DNA of 47,649 nucleotides from a virus, in IMG/VR virus record IMGVR_UViG_3300027782_002618, positions 1 to 47,649 of that record; one strand, given 5' to 3'. The number at the start of each line of letters is the position of its first letter. The stretch's first letter is position 1. Both the position numbers and the translations under genes were made by a program. Below, one piece after another: positions 7,946-17,226 of the stretch. A model generated the notes under the pieces. That model made no database searches. It saw nothing but the letters and a program-made list of their open reading frames with translations, and was not told the DNA's origin.

Positions 7946-10900
7946 TGCCAGTTAGTAACGCAGATATTCTTGGGTGGTTAAACGAGAACCCCGGCGCGGA
8001 TGACACGCTAATTGCTAACACTATGCAAGCGGCTGGTGTAACTCCTGAGCAAATGGCGCAGGCTACAGGTCTTAACTACGGTGATGTGTCTAGTAGATAT
8101 AGCACAGCTTTAGGTATTACTACACCCACTGCCGTAGTTCCTGATTATTTTGCACAACAGTTTGGGCCAGATACTTCGGGGATTGCTTCTCTACCCGGCG
8201 CAGCCGTAACTGTTACAAATACTCCAGTAGTCACAACAACTCCAACAGTAACATCTTCTCCTAGTTACGAAAGTATCTATGACGTTTTTGGTGGAAAAGA
8301 TGCTACCAATGATCTAATCGCAACATTTAGATCTATGGGGTTAGATGACAATGCAATTGCTTCTGTCTTTGCCCCATATCAAAAAACAACAACAGCGGTT
8401 ACAACTCCTACGACGGCAGCAGTTACAACTCCTACTACGACAGCGGTTACTACCGCTCCTACGACAGCGGTTACAACTACTCCGACTACTTCAGTTATAG
8501 GCGCAACTGGCAATGATACAGTTACTGGTGACACAGCTAACAATGAATTAAGCGGTGTTATTTTAGCGGGTGACAGTTGGTTGGCGGGTGATGACTTTAC
8601 AAGCATTGCTGATTCTGCATTTGATGAAAACGTTACAAATACAGCCATAGGTGGCCAAACAACCGCAAACGTACTCAATCAATTAAATGTTTTTGAGCGA
8701 GACGGAGGAACATTTGCACCGGGATCTACTGTTATTTTAAGTATTGGTGGTAATGACCTTGCAACTGGGGTTGACCGAAATACCATTCGTAACAACCTTA
8801 ATGAAATTGTTTCCAGACTTGGAGCGTATGGCGTAAAGGTAATTTTATCTGGTGCTCCAGATGCTGATTCATACGATGAGGCTATTACAAGTACAAATTT
8901 AACAATGGACAATTTGTACAACGAGGTAGCGGCAAATAATAGCAACGTAACCCTTGTTGACGTAATGTCTGGTCTTTTAAATCAAAAAGATTTAATGGAT
9001 GCAAGTGGGTTTCATTTAAAAGATGAAGCTTCAAAAACAGCTTATTTTGATAAATTAGAAGATGCGTACAGAGGTCTTAGTGCTGTAGATAAAGCCAATT
9101 TAGATAGCAAATTAGCCACAATAGACACCACGGATGCCGTTGCTGTTGCTAAAGTAGTTGATAGCGTTGCTGGTACAAATATAGCTGCCTCAACAGATAC
9201 TACAACTCAAACAGCGGCGGTTGATTTATCTAAAGCACTTGATTTAAGTAACGGCACATTCTTAACTCCTACTGGCGCAATTGTTGACTCCAAAGGGACT
9301 ACAGTTAAAGACACTGGCTCCGCCGCCACTGCTACGCTAACCCAACAGATTCTTGGGCAAAACCTTACAGACAAATGGCAGGGCGAAGGTAAAGGCTCGG
9401 CGCAAGCAAACGCTGCTGACATGGCAACAATATTGTCTGGTATTGGCATTACAGACATTAAACAGTTTGGTGAAATTCCTGTTTATGCGCCCGCAGAAGT
9501 CATTGGCCAAAAATACAACGGGCAGAATGTTTCAACATACCAAAATGAAGATGGTACTACTCGTCAAGTTTATTGGAGAGCAACAGGTCAATACGATCAA
9601 GACGGTAATGCAACTGCCGAACAAGTAGAACTTCCAAAAGATGCAAAAATTGAGACTGTGTATGGTCTATCTGACGGCAACGATGGATACAGCCAAATTG
9701 ATCCATCTAAAATTAAAACAATAAATGGGCAAGTAGTAATTGACACGGGTCAAAAAACATTTGGTAACAAAGAAACAGGCCAAGCCGTTCCTAATACATA
9801 CAGCGAACGCCAAACAGGAAATGCGTTTGGTGGTACTTTTAGTGGGGATGGAAACACTGGCTATCGCGTTCAATTTGCCCCTGACGGCACGCCTATTTTT
9901 TACACTACAAAAGCATCATCTAATGATCTAGCCAATCTTATGGCAGACCTTGGCCCTATTGGTCAAATTGGTTTGGCGTTAGCTACAGGTGGTTTATCTA
10001 TACCCCAACAAATTGCGGCTAATTTAGCTGTAAATGTTTTAAGTGGTAAAGACCTTGGCGATTCAATTAAAAGTGCTGCAATTAGTTTTGCTGGCGCTCA
10101 GATTCCCGGCATGGATTTCATGTCAGATGGTGCTTCGTTTATTAAAGACCTTGGCCTATCACCCGACCTTACAAAAACCTTAACCAATTCTTTCCAAAAT
10201 GCCGCAGTCTCTGCTGGCACGGCACTACTTAGCGGGCAAGATGTTGGCGAGGCTATGCTCAGAGGTGCTGCTACTGGTGGTGTTAACGGCGCTGTTAACT
10301 CTTTATTAGGTAACGTTGAAGGATTTGGCGACTTAACCGCTAACCAAAAGAAGATGGTTACTAACGCTGTAACAGGCGTAATTTCCGGCAAACCTTTAGA
10401 TCAGGTTGTTATTAACACAGCTATTGCCGCAGCCAATAATGCCGTTAAAGAAGCAAAAACAACTAACGTTTCTGACGGTTCAGATGTAATTAGTACATTA
10501 CAAAATGCTGGATTAACAGAAAACATGTTTGCTGATGCAAACCTGTTTAATACGGGTGAAAAGTTGCCACTAACTGGCACTCTTGCTGAATCAGATATTA
10601 ATAATGTTGTTATTGGTGGAGATCAAGTTGCTTCAGCCGATGGCTCATTGCCCGGCCCGCAAAAGTTAGCACCCGGCGCTATACAGCTTGATACTACTGG
10701 TATGCCAAAGTTTATTGGCACATATAGCTTTGAGACAAAAGGTAATGTCACGGTTCCTGTGCAACGTGATAGTGCAGGTAACTTCTATTTCCAAGTAGAT
10801 GGCGAGACTATTGGTGTTGATTCTGCTGCGTATGAACGTGCGTTCTACAAAGCTAACCCAACAGAATACCTGCGAATGGCGCAAGAAGCCTATGGTATTG

Positions 10901-12342
10901 GCAACATAGATGCAATTAATAAATTGCTTAGTGGTCAGTCTAACTTTGGTAAATCTATGGGTGAGAGTGTCACAACAATTGACACTACAGCCCGTGATGT
11001 AACTGGCACAAGTGAAGACAAAACAAAAACAACTAGCGGAACTACAAAGACTACGCCGTCTGTCTTAGACATGCTACGTTCAGTTGGTGGACTAGATGTT
11101 GTAGAAACTGCTGCTGGCATTGAGATATTAAATAATCTGCCAGAAGTAAAAGATATTGTTCAAAAAGCTTCTAATGCAGTTTATGTTTCTGAATTAGAAG
11201 GACAGTTAAAGACTGATCCAACTAATGCAACATGGCTTGAAGAATATAAAAAGATAACTGGATTGGATTACAGTCCTAATATATCTAATGCTCAAGACTT
11301 GGGTGAAATAGTTATTACAGGTTCAAGACTTGGTAAGGGTGATACTGTTATTGCCAAGGATTCTGAAGGTAATGATGTAACATTAAATGATTTGTTGGCT
11401 GATTTATGGACAACTAAAAAGACAACTACACCAACATTTACAACTGTACCCACGCCTACAACTCCAACGCAACCTACGACACCGACACAACCTACGACAC
11501 CGACACAACCAACCACGCCCACTCAGCCAACCACACCGACCCAACCTACGACTCCTACGCAACCGACTACACCAACACAACCAACGACTCCTACGCAACC
11601 AACAACACCCACTCAGCCGACTACGCCCACCCAGCCTACGACACCCACTCAGCCAACGACTCCAACTCAACCTACAACACCAACCCAACCTACGACTCCT
11701 ACACAGCCGACTACACCTACTCAACCAACAACACCGACGCAGCCGACTACACCTACGCAACCTACGACGCCGACTACCCCTACAACTCCTACGACGCCGA
11801 CCACACCAACGACGCCTACTACTCCTACTACTCCCACGACACCGACTACGCCTACACAGCCTACGGTGCCTACTACACCAACCACTCCAACTACACCGAC
11901 GACCCCAACAACTCCAACAACCCCGACTACACCTACTACGCCAACCACGCCTACGACACCTACTACTCCGACAACGCCGACCACTCCAACGGTCAGCACA
12001 GTCAGGCCAACAGTAAAGCCAACGGTTAAGAGTACGGTTAGTGGTTACACAATGCCACAAGCTGAAAATATTGCTGCGGCTTTTGGTATTCCACAGTTGG
12101 CAAATGTCTTTTATTACGGCAAAGAGTTTGGTTCAAAGAAACAAAAGCTGACCAAAAAGGGCGAGGTAGCTGAAGAAGAGTACAAACCTCTAAGCGTTAC
12201 TGCTCCGGGCGCGGCTGGTGAGCTTGTGGAAGAACAGAAAAACAAGGAAAATAACGCTAATGACGCACTTGATTTAGTGCTTGGAAAATCAAGTGATGCT
12301 ATGTCAATTGACGACTTACTTAATATTGTGAAGGGTGGCTAA
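7945..12342 (+). CDS. 1465-residue virion protein with SGNH hydrolase domain and Pro-Thr repeat stalk
   Basis: GGAAGG (7932-7937) precedes the ATG at 7945, making it preferable to the TTG at 7930. Residues about 1-55 hold a helical motif of the form TPEQMAQATGL...RYSTALG. A Thr/Ala/Val/Pro linker follows, then an SGNH/GDSL domain at about 203-375: AGDSW with nucleophile Ser211, IGGQT, GGND, and SGFH with His356. The usual Asp three before His is Ser here. A long Gly/Ala-rich region, then roughly 17 TPTQPT hexapeptides and a TTP block (about 1170-1348) act as a stalk. I infer a tail or ejection protein with carbohydrate-esterase activity. Confidence 0.8.
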   Translation: MPVSNADILGWLNENPGADDTLIANTMQAAGVTPEQMAQATGLNYGDVSSRYSTALGITTPTAVVPDYFAQQFGPDTSGIASLPGAAVTVTNTPVVTTTPTVTSSPSYESIYDVFGGKDATNDLIATFRSMGLDDNAIASVFAPYQKTTTAVTTPTTAAVTTPTTTAVTTAPTTAVTTTPTTSVIGATGNDTVTGDTANNELSGVILAGDSWLAGDDFTSIADSAFDENVTNTAIGGQTTANVLNQLNVFERDGGTFAPGSTVILSIGGNDLATGVDRNTIRNNLNEIVSRLGAYGVKVILSGAPDADSYDEAITSTNLTMDNLYNEVAANNSNVTLVDVMSGLLNQKDLMDASGFHLKDEASKTAYFDKLEDAYRGLSAVDKANLDSKLATIDTTDAVAVAKVVDSVAGTNIAASTDTTTQTAAVDLSKALDLSNGTFLTPTGAIVDSKGTTVKDTGSAATATLTQQILGQNLTDKWQGEGKGSAQANAADMATILSGIGITDIKQFGEIPVYAPAEVIGQKYNGQNVSTYQNEDGTTRQVYWRATGQYDQDGNATAEQVELPKDAKIETVYGLSDGNDGYSQIDPSKIKTINGQVVIDTGQKTFGNKETGQAVPNTYSERQTGNAFGGTFSGDGNTGYRVQFAPDGTPIFYTTKASSNDLANLMADLGPIGQIGLALATGGLSIPQQIAANLAVNVLSGKDLGDSIKSAAISFAGAQIPGMDFMSDGASFIKDLGLSPDLTKTLTNSFQNAAVSAGTALLSGQDVGEAMLRGAATGGVNGAVNSLLGNVEGFGDLTANQKKMVTNAVTGVISGKPLDQVVINTAIAAANNAVKEAKTTNVSDGSDVISTLQNAGLTENMFADANLFNTGEKLPLTGTLAESDINNVVIGGDQVASADGSLPGPQKLAPGAIQLDTTGMPKFIGTYSFETKGNVTVPVQRDSAGNFYFQVDGETIGVDSAAYERAFYKANPTEYLRMAQEAYGIGNIDAINKLLSGQSNFGKSMGESVTTIDTTARDVTGTSEDKTKTTSGTTKTTPSVLDMLRSVGGLDVVETAAGIEILNNLPEVKDIVQKASNAVYVSELEGQLKTDPTNATWLEEYKKITGLDYSPNISNAQDLGEIVITGSRLGKGDTVIAKDSEGNDVTLNDLLADLWTTKKTTTPTFTTVPTPTTPTQPTTPTQPTTPTQPTTPTQPTTPTQPTTPTQPTTPTQPTTPTQPTTPTQPTTPTQPTTPTQPTTPTQPTTPTQPTTPTQPTTPTQPTTPTQPTTPTQPTTPTTPTTPTTPTTPTTPTTPTTPTTPTTPTQPTVPTTPTTPTTPTTPTTPTTPTTPTTPTTPTTPTTPTTPTTPTVSTVRPTVKPTVKSTVSGYTMPQAENIAAAFGIPQLANVFYYGKEFGSKKQKLTKKGEVAEEEYKPLSVTAPGAAGELVEEQKNKENNANDALDLVLGKSSDAMSIDDLLNIVKGG
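11455..11990 (+). repeat. coding tandem repeat (TPTQPT and TTP units)
   Basis: About 17 units of 18 bases encode TPTQPT, followed by 9-base TTP units with one QPTVP interruption. The peptide is almost invariant but codons for Thr, Pro and Gln vary between units (ACA/ACG/ACT/ACC, CCA/CCT/CCG/CCC). This indicates old duplication with selection on the peptide instead of recent slippage. Confidence 0.9.
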
Positions 12343-12343
12343 T

Positions 12344-14443
12344 ATGTTAGTTTGGGACGAAGATGCTCAAGATTGGGTAGAACAAACAGATTCTAGTTCT
12401 GGAGAAACTGCTCAAACAGGTTTAGAAACACCTGACTGGGCTAACACTGGTGACTTTTCTAACTTCAAATTAAGTGACGTTACTAAGTTTTTGTCAGGTA
12501 AATCACCACTTGGCGTAGGTGGTCAGCTTCTTGGCTTGGGTGGGATTGGTGCTTTGCTTAACAATATGTTGGGCAGTAGCGGTAGCGGTAGTTATGCTGG
12601 GTATAAAGGCGGCATTCCTCAATACACAGCACAACGTACCCAGTATGCTTTACCAGTTACCCCTTTACCCGCCGACCAACAAGCCAAAGTAACTGACGAA
12701 TCTATTAAAAACTTTATGGGTCAACAAGGTTTAGGTTCTGATCGTATGGCTCGCGCCATGTACAAATATGGCATTACGCCTGAGCGCATGGCTGGGATTA
12801 CTTCTTTACCAGTGGCGGATATAACTGCTAGATACAACCAAGCTCTTGGCCCTAATCAATCTTTAGCTAACCCAGTTTACGGAACTCCGGGCCGTCGTCC
12901 CGGCTCTGGCGGTGTAACTTACTTTAGCCCTATGCAATACACGCCTGTGGCTGCTCCAGCTACTCCGGCTACTCCAGCTACACCAATAGAAACTGTTCAA
13001 GCCGCTGGTGGTGGAATGATGTATAGCTCTGGTGGTGCGCTTAGATATAATGGCGAAGATGGAAGTGTTGTTGGTGCTGCCACCCCTAACTATGAACAAC
13101 TTGTTAGAGACGCTTACGCCACTGTTGGTCGTACAGGTGTTGGTGAAGGCGCAGCGCAAATTGACCAAGGCGGTTTTGATTTCTGGACTAACGCTTTGTC
13201 TTCTGGCGCTCTTAGTGCCGCTGATTTAAATAATCAATTTGGTGCGGCTGTAAATGCATACATTGCGGAAAAACCAGAAGATAAATATACCCAGCAAATA
13301 CAAAACTATCGAGCAGACCAACTAGCGAATACTAATGCAACTACAGGTGGCGTAGCCGACTTAATTACAACAGGTAATATGGGTGCTGCTACAACAGGGG
13401 GTATAGCTGATTTAACGGGTGCTATGACAAATGCCAATACGGGTGCGGCAACTATGGGAAATGCGGCATCTACTGGTGCGGCAACCATGAGAAATGCAGC
13501 CACTATGGGTGCGGCGACCCCAGCATTAAGCAACTACAACATTGATGCGTTTGGTGATTCCACAACTTATGGATATAACGCTGGCAATCAACTGACTGAC
13601 AACATGGTAACTTCTGCTCAAAATACTTTGGGAGAAGGTTATACCGTTAACAACATGGGCGTTAATAGCACCACAGTTGGTGACTTAATAAATAACGTTG
13701 ATGAAAGCAACCGTTGGGCAAATTCACTTGCAAATAATTCGGGTGTTGTTGTTTTGAATTACGGTTTGAATGAGGCATCTCGTGGAGAGAGTCTTGAATC
13801 ATTCAGAAACAATTTGCTTACTGCGATTAACCAAGCAAAAGCGGCGGGTAAGCAAGTTATTTTACAAACACCTAACGCTGTTGGGTCAGATATTAGCTAT
13901 GGTGGTAATGTTGGAGCCTATGCAGATGTTATTCGTGACGTTGCAGGCTCTACCGGATCTAGACTGGATGATAAATTTGCGTACACAAGTGGTCGAGGTG
14001 ACATCTTTGATGCCACAACAGGCGACACTCTTCACCCCGGTGGAAGTATGTACACCACGCTTGGTCGTAATTTAGCAAACACTATTTCTGGATCAAGGCC
14101 CGCTACAGGCACTACCCCCGCAGCAAGAGGTGGCTTAATGGGTTACGCTGGAGGCGGCGGCATCAGTTCTTTGGGTAGTTACTCAGATGGTGGACAGTTA
14201 CTTCGTGGCCCCGGTGATGGTGTATCTGATGACATCCCTGCAACCATTGGTAATCGCCAACCCGCACGTTTGGCTGACGGTGAATTTGTTGTACCTGCTC
14301 GGATTGTTTCTGAACTGGGCAATGGATCCACAGACGCTGGAGCACGTAAACTCTATGCCATGATGGATCGCATCAAGGCTAGTCGCTCTAAAGCAAAAAA
14401 CATTGCAGCCAATACCAAGGCTTATAAACATCTTCCCGCTTAA
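12344..14443 (+). CDS. 699-residue virion protein with a second SGNH hydrolase domain
   Basis: AAGGGTGG (12331-12338) lies just before the ATG at 12344, favouring it over the GTG at 12335. The N-terminal part has the YGITPERMAGITSLPVADIT...RYNQALG motif that also opens the previous protein. An SGNH domain spans about 399-580: FGDST with Ser406, MGVNS, YGLNEAS in place of GxND, and DTLH with Asp561 and His564, a complete catalytic pair. The C-terminus (GGLMGYAGGGGI...DDIPA...LADGEFVVPARIVSELGNGS...LYAMMDRIK) is a conserved element of short-tailed phage structural proteins. It probably acts in the virion with the previous protein on host surface glycans. Confidence 0.78.
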   Translation: MLVWDEDAQDWVEQTDSSSGETAQTGLETPDWANTGDFSNFKLSDVTKFLSGKSPLGVGGQLLGLGGIGALLNNMLGSSGSGSYAGYKGGIPQYTAQRTQYALPVTPLPADQQAKVTDESIKNFMGQQGLGSDRMARAMYKYGITPERMAGITSLPVADITARYNQALGPNQSLANPVYGTPGRRPGSGGVTYFSPMQYTPVAAPATPATPATPIETVQAAGGGMMYSSGGALRYNGEDGSVVGAATPNYEQLVRDAYATVGRTGVGEGAAQIDQGGFDFWTNALSSGALSAADLNNQFGAAVNAYIAEKPEDKYTQQIQNYRADQLANTNATTGGVADLITTGNMGAATTGGIADLTGAMTNANTGAATMGNAASTGAATMRNAATMGAATPALSNYNIDAFGDSTTYGYNAGNQLTDNMVTSAQNTLGEGYTVNNMGVNSTTVGDLINNVDESNRWANSLANNSGVVVLNYGLNEASRGESLESFRNNLLTAINQAKAAGKQVILQTPNAVGSDISYGGNVGAYADVIRDVAGSTGSRLDDKFAYTSGRGDIFDATTGDTLHPGGSMYTTLGRNLANTISGSRPATGTTPAARGGLMGYAGGGGISSLGSYSDGGQLLRGPGDGVSDDIPATIGNRQPARLADGEFVVPARIVSELGNGSTDAGARKLYAMMDRIKASRSKAKNIAANTKAYKHLPA

Positions 14444-14451
14444 GGAATAAT

Positions 14452-15333
14452 ATGGCTACCACTAATCCCGCCGTAGGCACCAGTAACGTATCTACACTGT
14501 CTGAGTATGCAGGCCCGTATGTAACGGAAATGCTGGGCAAAACCCAAGCCGTTGCAAACCAGCCTTACTCTGTTTATCAAGGCCCAATGACGGCTGGTGA
14601 ATCTGGACTACAGAATAAAGTATTCCAAGGTTTAGGTAACTTATCTTTCCCCAGTCAGCTTGGTAATACATTTAGTTCTACTGGCGCTTATCAACCCCCA
14701 ACTATGACACCCGGTGCGTATACTCCCGGTGCTATTGGAACAGGTGCTGGCATGGGCGGTGTCTTTGGTGATGGTGGTAATCAAACTACTGGCCCTACAG
14801 GTATTGCGGCTCAGTACATGAACCCGTATTTACAGTCAGTCCTTCAGCCACAGTTAGAAGAACTGCGCCGTACATCACAGATGAATCTTCAACCCAACTT
14901 AGCTAAAATGACCCAAGCCGGTGGCTATGGTGGTGGCCGTCAGGCTATTATGGAATCTGAAGCTAATCGTAATCTGTTGCAAGAGCAGAACAAAGCAATT
15001 GGTACAGGCTACGCTAGTGCTTACGATAAAGCTATGGGTCAGTTTAATACTGAGCAAGGTCAGGCTAAGACTTTAGCTGACATGTTGTCCGGCGCAGGCA
15101 CTCAACAGCGCGGTATTGAACAAGAAGGTATCACTGCTGACTACAATGAGTTCTTAGCTCAACGTGACTACCCACAAAAGATGTTGCAGTTCCAACAGTC
15201 TATGCTTCAAGGTCTGCCTATCTCTACTGTTTATAACCAACCCGCCGCTCAAAGTGGTATTGGTCAGTTGTCTTCTACTGTTGGTGGTCTGGGTAACTTG
15301 ATGACTGCTTTGAAGCAATTCAATCTGGCTTAA
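14452..15333 (+). CDS. internal virion/ejection-type protein
   Basis: The 293-residue protein is rich in Gly, Gln and Ala, with helical stretches such as QPQLEELRRTSQMN and GGYGGGRQAIMESEANRNLL. Composition and position between tail and very large internal proteins resemble DNA-ejection proteins of P22-like phages. AAGGA precedes the ATG by a short gap. No enzymatic motif is visible. Confidence 0.65.
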   Translation: MATTNPAVGTSNVSTLSEYAGPYVTEMLGKTQAVANQPYSVYQGPMTAGESGLQNKVFQGLGNLSFPSQLGNTFSSTGAYQPPTMTPGAYTPGAIGTGAGMGGVFGDGGNQTTGPTGIAAQYMNPYLQSVLQPQLEELRRTSQMNLQPNLAKMTQAGGYGGGRQAIMESEANRNLLQEQNKAIGTGYASAYDKAMGQFNTEQGQAKTLADMLSGAGTQQRGIEQEGITADYNEFLAQRDYPQKMLQFQQSMLQGLPISTVYNQPAAQSGIGQLSSTVGGLGNLMTALKQFNLA

Positions 15334-15342
15334 GGATTAAAA

Positions 15343-17214
15343 ATGAATCTGGTTCAAATTCAAGAACGCCTGAAGGATCTTCCTACTCAGGCAATTATGT
15401 CTTATGCCAATGGGCAGAATCCACAGGTGCCTCCTTACTTGGCGTTAGGTGAGTTGAACCGCCGTAAGCAGATGGAGCAACAATCTGCTCAGCCTCCACA
15501 AGGTACTGTCAAAGACAACATTGAACAGCAAATGGGTTTGATGCAGTTACAGAAAGCCCGTCAGGGTCAGATGGCTCAGCAGTCTGCTATGCAAGGGGCT
15601 AATGCTCCTATGATTCCTCAAGGAACTCCTGAGCCTGAGATGCAACCAGAAGCTGAAATGTCTATGGCGGCTGGAGGATTAACTCGTTTACCTATCCGCG
15701 AGATGAACTTTGGTTCTGGCGGCATCATTGCATTTGCTGATGGGGATTTAGTTGATGAGGCTAAGGCTGCGGCCAAAGCTGCTAAAGAAAAACTTTATGG
15801 CTATGGGTTGCGTCAGCGCCAGCAAGATCCTGAAGGATATGCGGCGGCTCAAGCTGAACTTGCTGCGGCAGAAGATAGAGTAAGTCAATCATCTAGACAA
15901 AACGCTGATCTTGGCCCAGCCGGTGCTATGGGTAAAAACATTATTCCAACCGCAGTAACACCTCAAAAATATTCTCGGGCACCGGGTAGTGTTTATACAT
16001 TACCAGAAGGTTCACCGGTGCCATCAATAGAAAATACATATATGGACAAACAAGGCGGTCGTCTTGCTAGACCACCGGGTATAAGTGATGAAGCATGGAG
16101 ACAGTATGTAGCTAAGAATTCTGGAACTCAACAAACAGCTACTTCTGCTGGCCCGGGCGACCGCATGGTTCCTCGTTATCCATCTGCAACTCCTCCTGTT
16201 GGTAATGTTCCACCCGGCGGCATAGTTAACGTTGTTCCACCTAGAGTTACGCAACAGAATGCACCTGCTGTTGCACCACCTCCTGTTGCACCAGTTCAGT
16301 CTGATGCCCAGAAGTTTCAATCTGGTATCTTGGCGGGAACAGGATTGCCTACTTTGCCACCTGAATATGCACCTCCTAAGCAAGCTCCTATTGGCGAAGA
16401 GTACACGGCTTACATGAATGAAAGATTAGCCAAACGTAAAGCTGATGAAGATAAGTTTAAACAGCGCGAGAGTGGTCGTTCACAGCGTGACTTCTTTAAC
16501 TCTTTGATTGCTGCCGGTGAAGCTACTCGCGGCCAGAAGGGTATTGGCTCTTTGTTTGGTGGATTTGGTAAGGCATATAGCCAGTCAGCTACTGAAGCGG
16601 AAGACCGTCAATCAGCGTTTGAACAGAAACAACAAGAGTTATCTGACAACGATGCTAAGACTAAGTTTGAAATTGCTAACCTGCGCCGCGCTGAAGAACG
16701 TAATGATTCTAAAGCTGTGTACGAAAGTAAAGTTAAACTTACAGAGTTGGGTCAACAACGTCTCCAGTTGCAGGGACAAGTGGCTAACCAGATGGCAAGC
16801 AACGAATCTCAAGAGCGTGTTGCCCGTGCTAACAACCTTACTCAGTTGGAAGTGGCTCGTATCAATCAAGCTACGGCCATGAAGCCGGGTGAGACTGAGC
16901 GTTTGATGTCTCAGTACGGAGCACTAAAGGCTAAAGATCCTAAAGCTGCTGAACAGTTTATGGTGGATTTAGAGCGGATTAAAACTGGATCTCGTGGTGA
17001 GAATGCTCAGCAAAAACTTAGTCTTCAAAGACAAGCATTGGCTGAGAAGTTACCTATTTACCAAATGGCTTTGTCTTCTTATATTAATGAAACAGATCCT
17101 GCTAAAAAAGCTAAGGCTTTAACTAAAGTTAGAGAGATAGAAGGAATGCACGGAATCAAATCAGAAGAGTCCTCTACTGGCAGTAAGGTGATAGACTTCA
17201 GTAAGATTCCATAA
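15343..17214 (+). CDS. internal virion/ejection-type protein
   Basis: The 623-residue protein opens with MNLVQIQERLKDLPTQAIM, followed by a Gln/Met-rich segment and an MAAGG...LPIREMNFGSGGIIAFADGD motif that resembles the Gly-rich element of the 12344-14443 protein. Two proline-rich linkers occupy about 215-350. The C-terminal half is a long charged helix (about 365-600) likely forming a coiled coil. These features fit a protein packaged in the head and ejected with DNA; function beyond that is unknown. Confidence 0.65.
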   Translation: MNLVQIQERLKDLPTQAIMSYANGQNPQVPPYLALGELNRRKQMEQQSAQPPQGTVKDNIEQQMGLMQLQKARQGQMAQQSAMQGANAPMIPQGTPEPEMQPEAEMSMAAGGLTRLPIREMNFGSGGIIAFADGDLVDEAKAAAKAAKEKLYGYGLRQRQQDPEGYAAAQAELAAAEDRVSQSSRQNADLGPAGAMGKNIIPTAVTPQKYSRAPGSVYTLPEGSPVPSIENTYMDKQGGRLARPPGISDEAWRQYVAKNSGTQQTATSAGPGDRMVPRYPSATPPVGNVPPGGIVNVVPPRVTQQNAPAVAPPPVAPVQSDAQKFQSGILAGTGLPTLPPEYAPPKQAPIGEEYTAYMNERLAKRKADEDKFKQRESGRSQRDFFNSLIAAGEATRGQKGIGSLFGGFGKAYSQSATEAEDRQSAFEQKQQELSDNDAKTKFEIANLRRAEERNDSKAVYESKVKLTELGQQRLQLQGQVANQMASNESQERVARANNLTQLEVARINQATAMKPGETERLMSQYGALKAKDPKAAEQFMVDLERIKTGSRGENAQQKLSLQRQALAEKLPIYQMALSSYINETDPAKKAKALTKVREIEGMHGIKSEESSTGSKVIDFSKIP

Positions 17215-17226
17215 TAGGGGTATTTG

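Noticed and set aside
11387-12060. Long open frames on both strands across the Pro-Thr repeat
   Set aside because: They are by-products of a low-complexity coding repeat with few stop codons in any frame; products are Leu/Arg/His-, Cys/Arg/Ser- or Val/Gly-only and lack ribosome sites.
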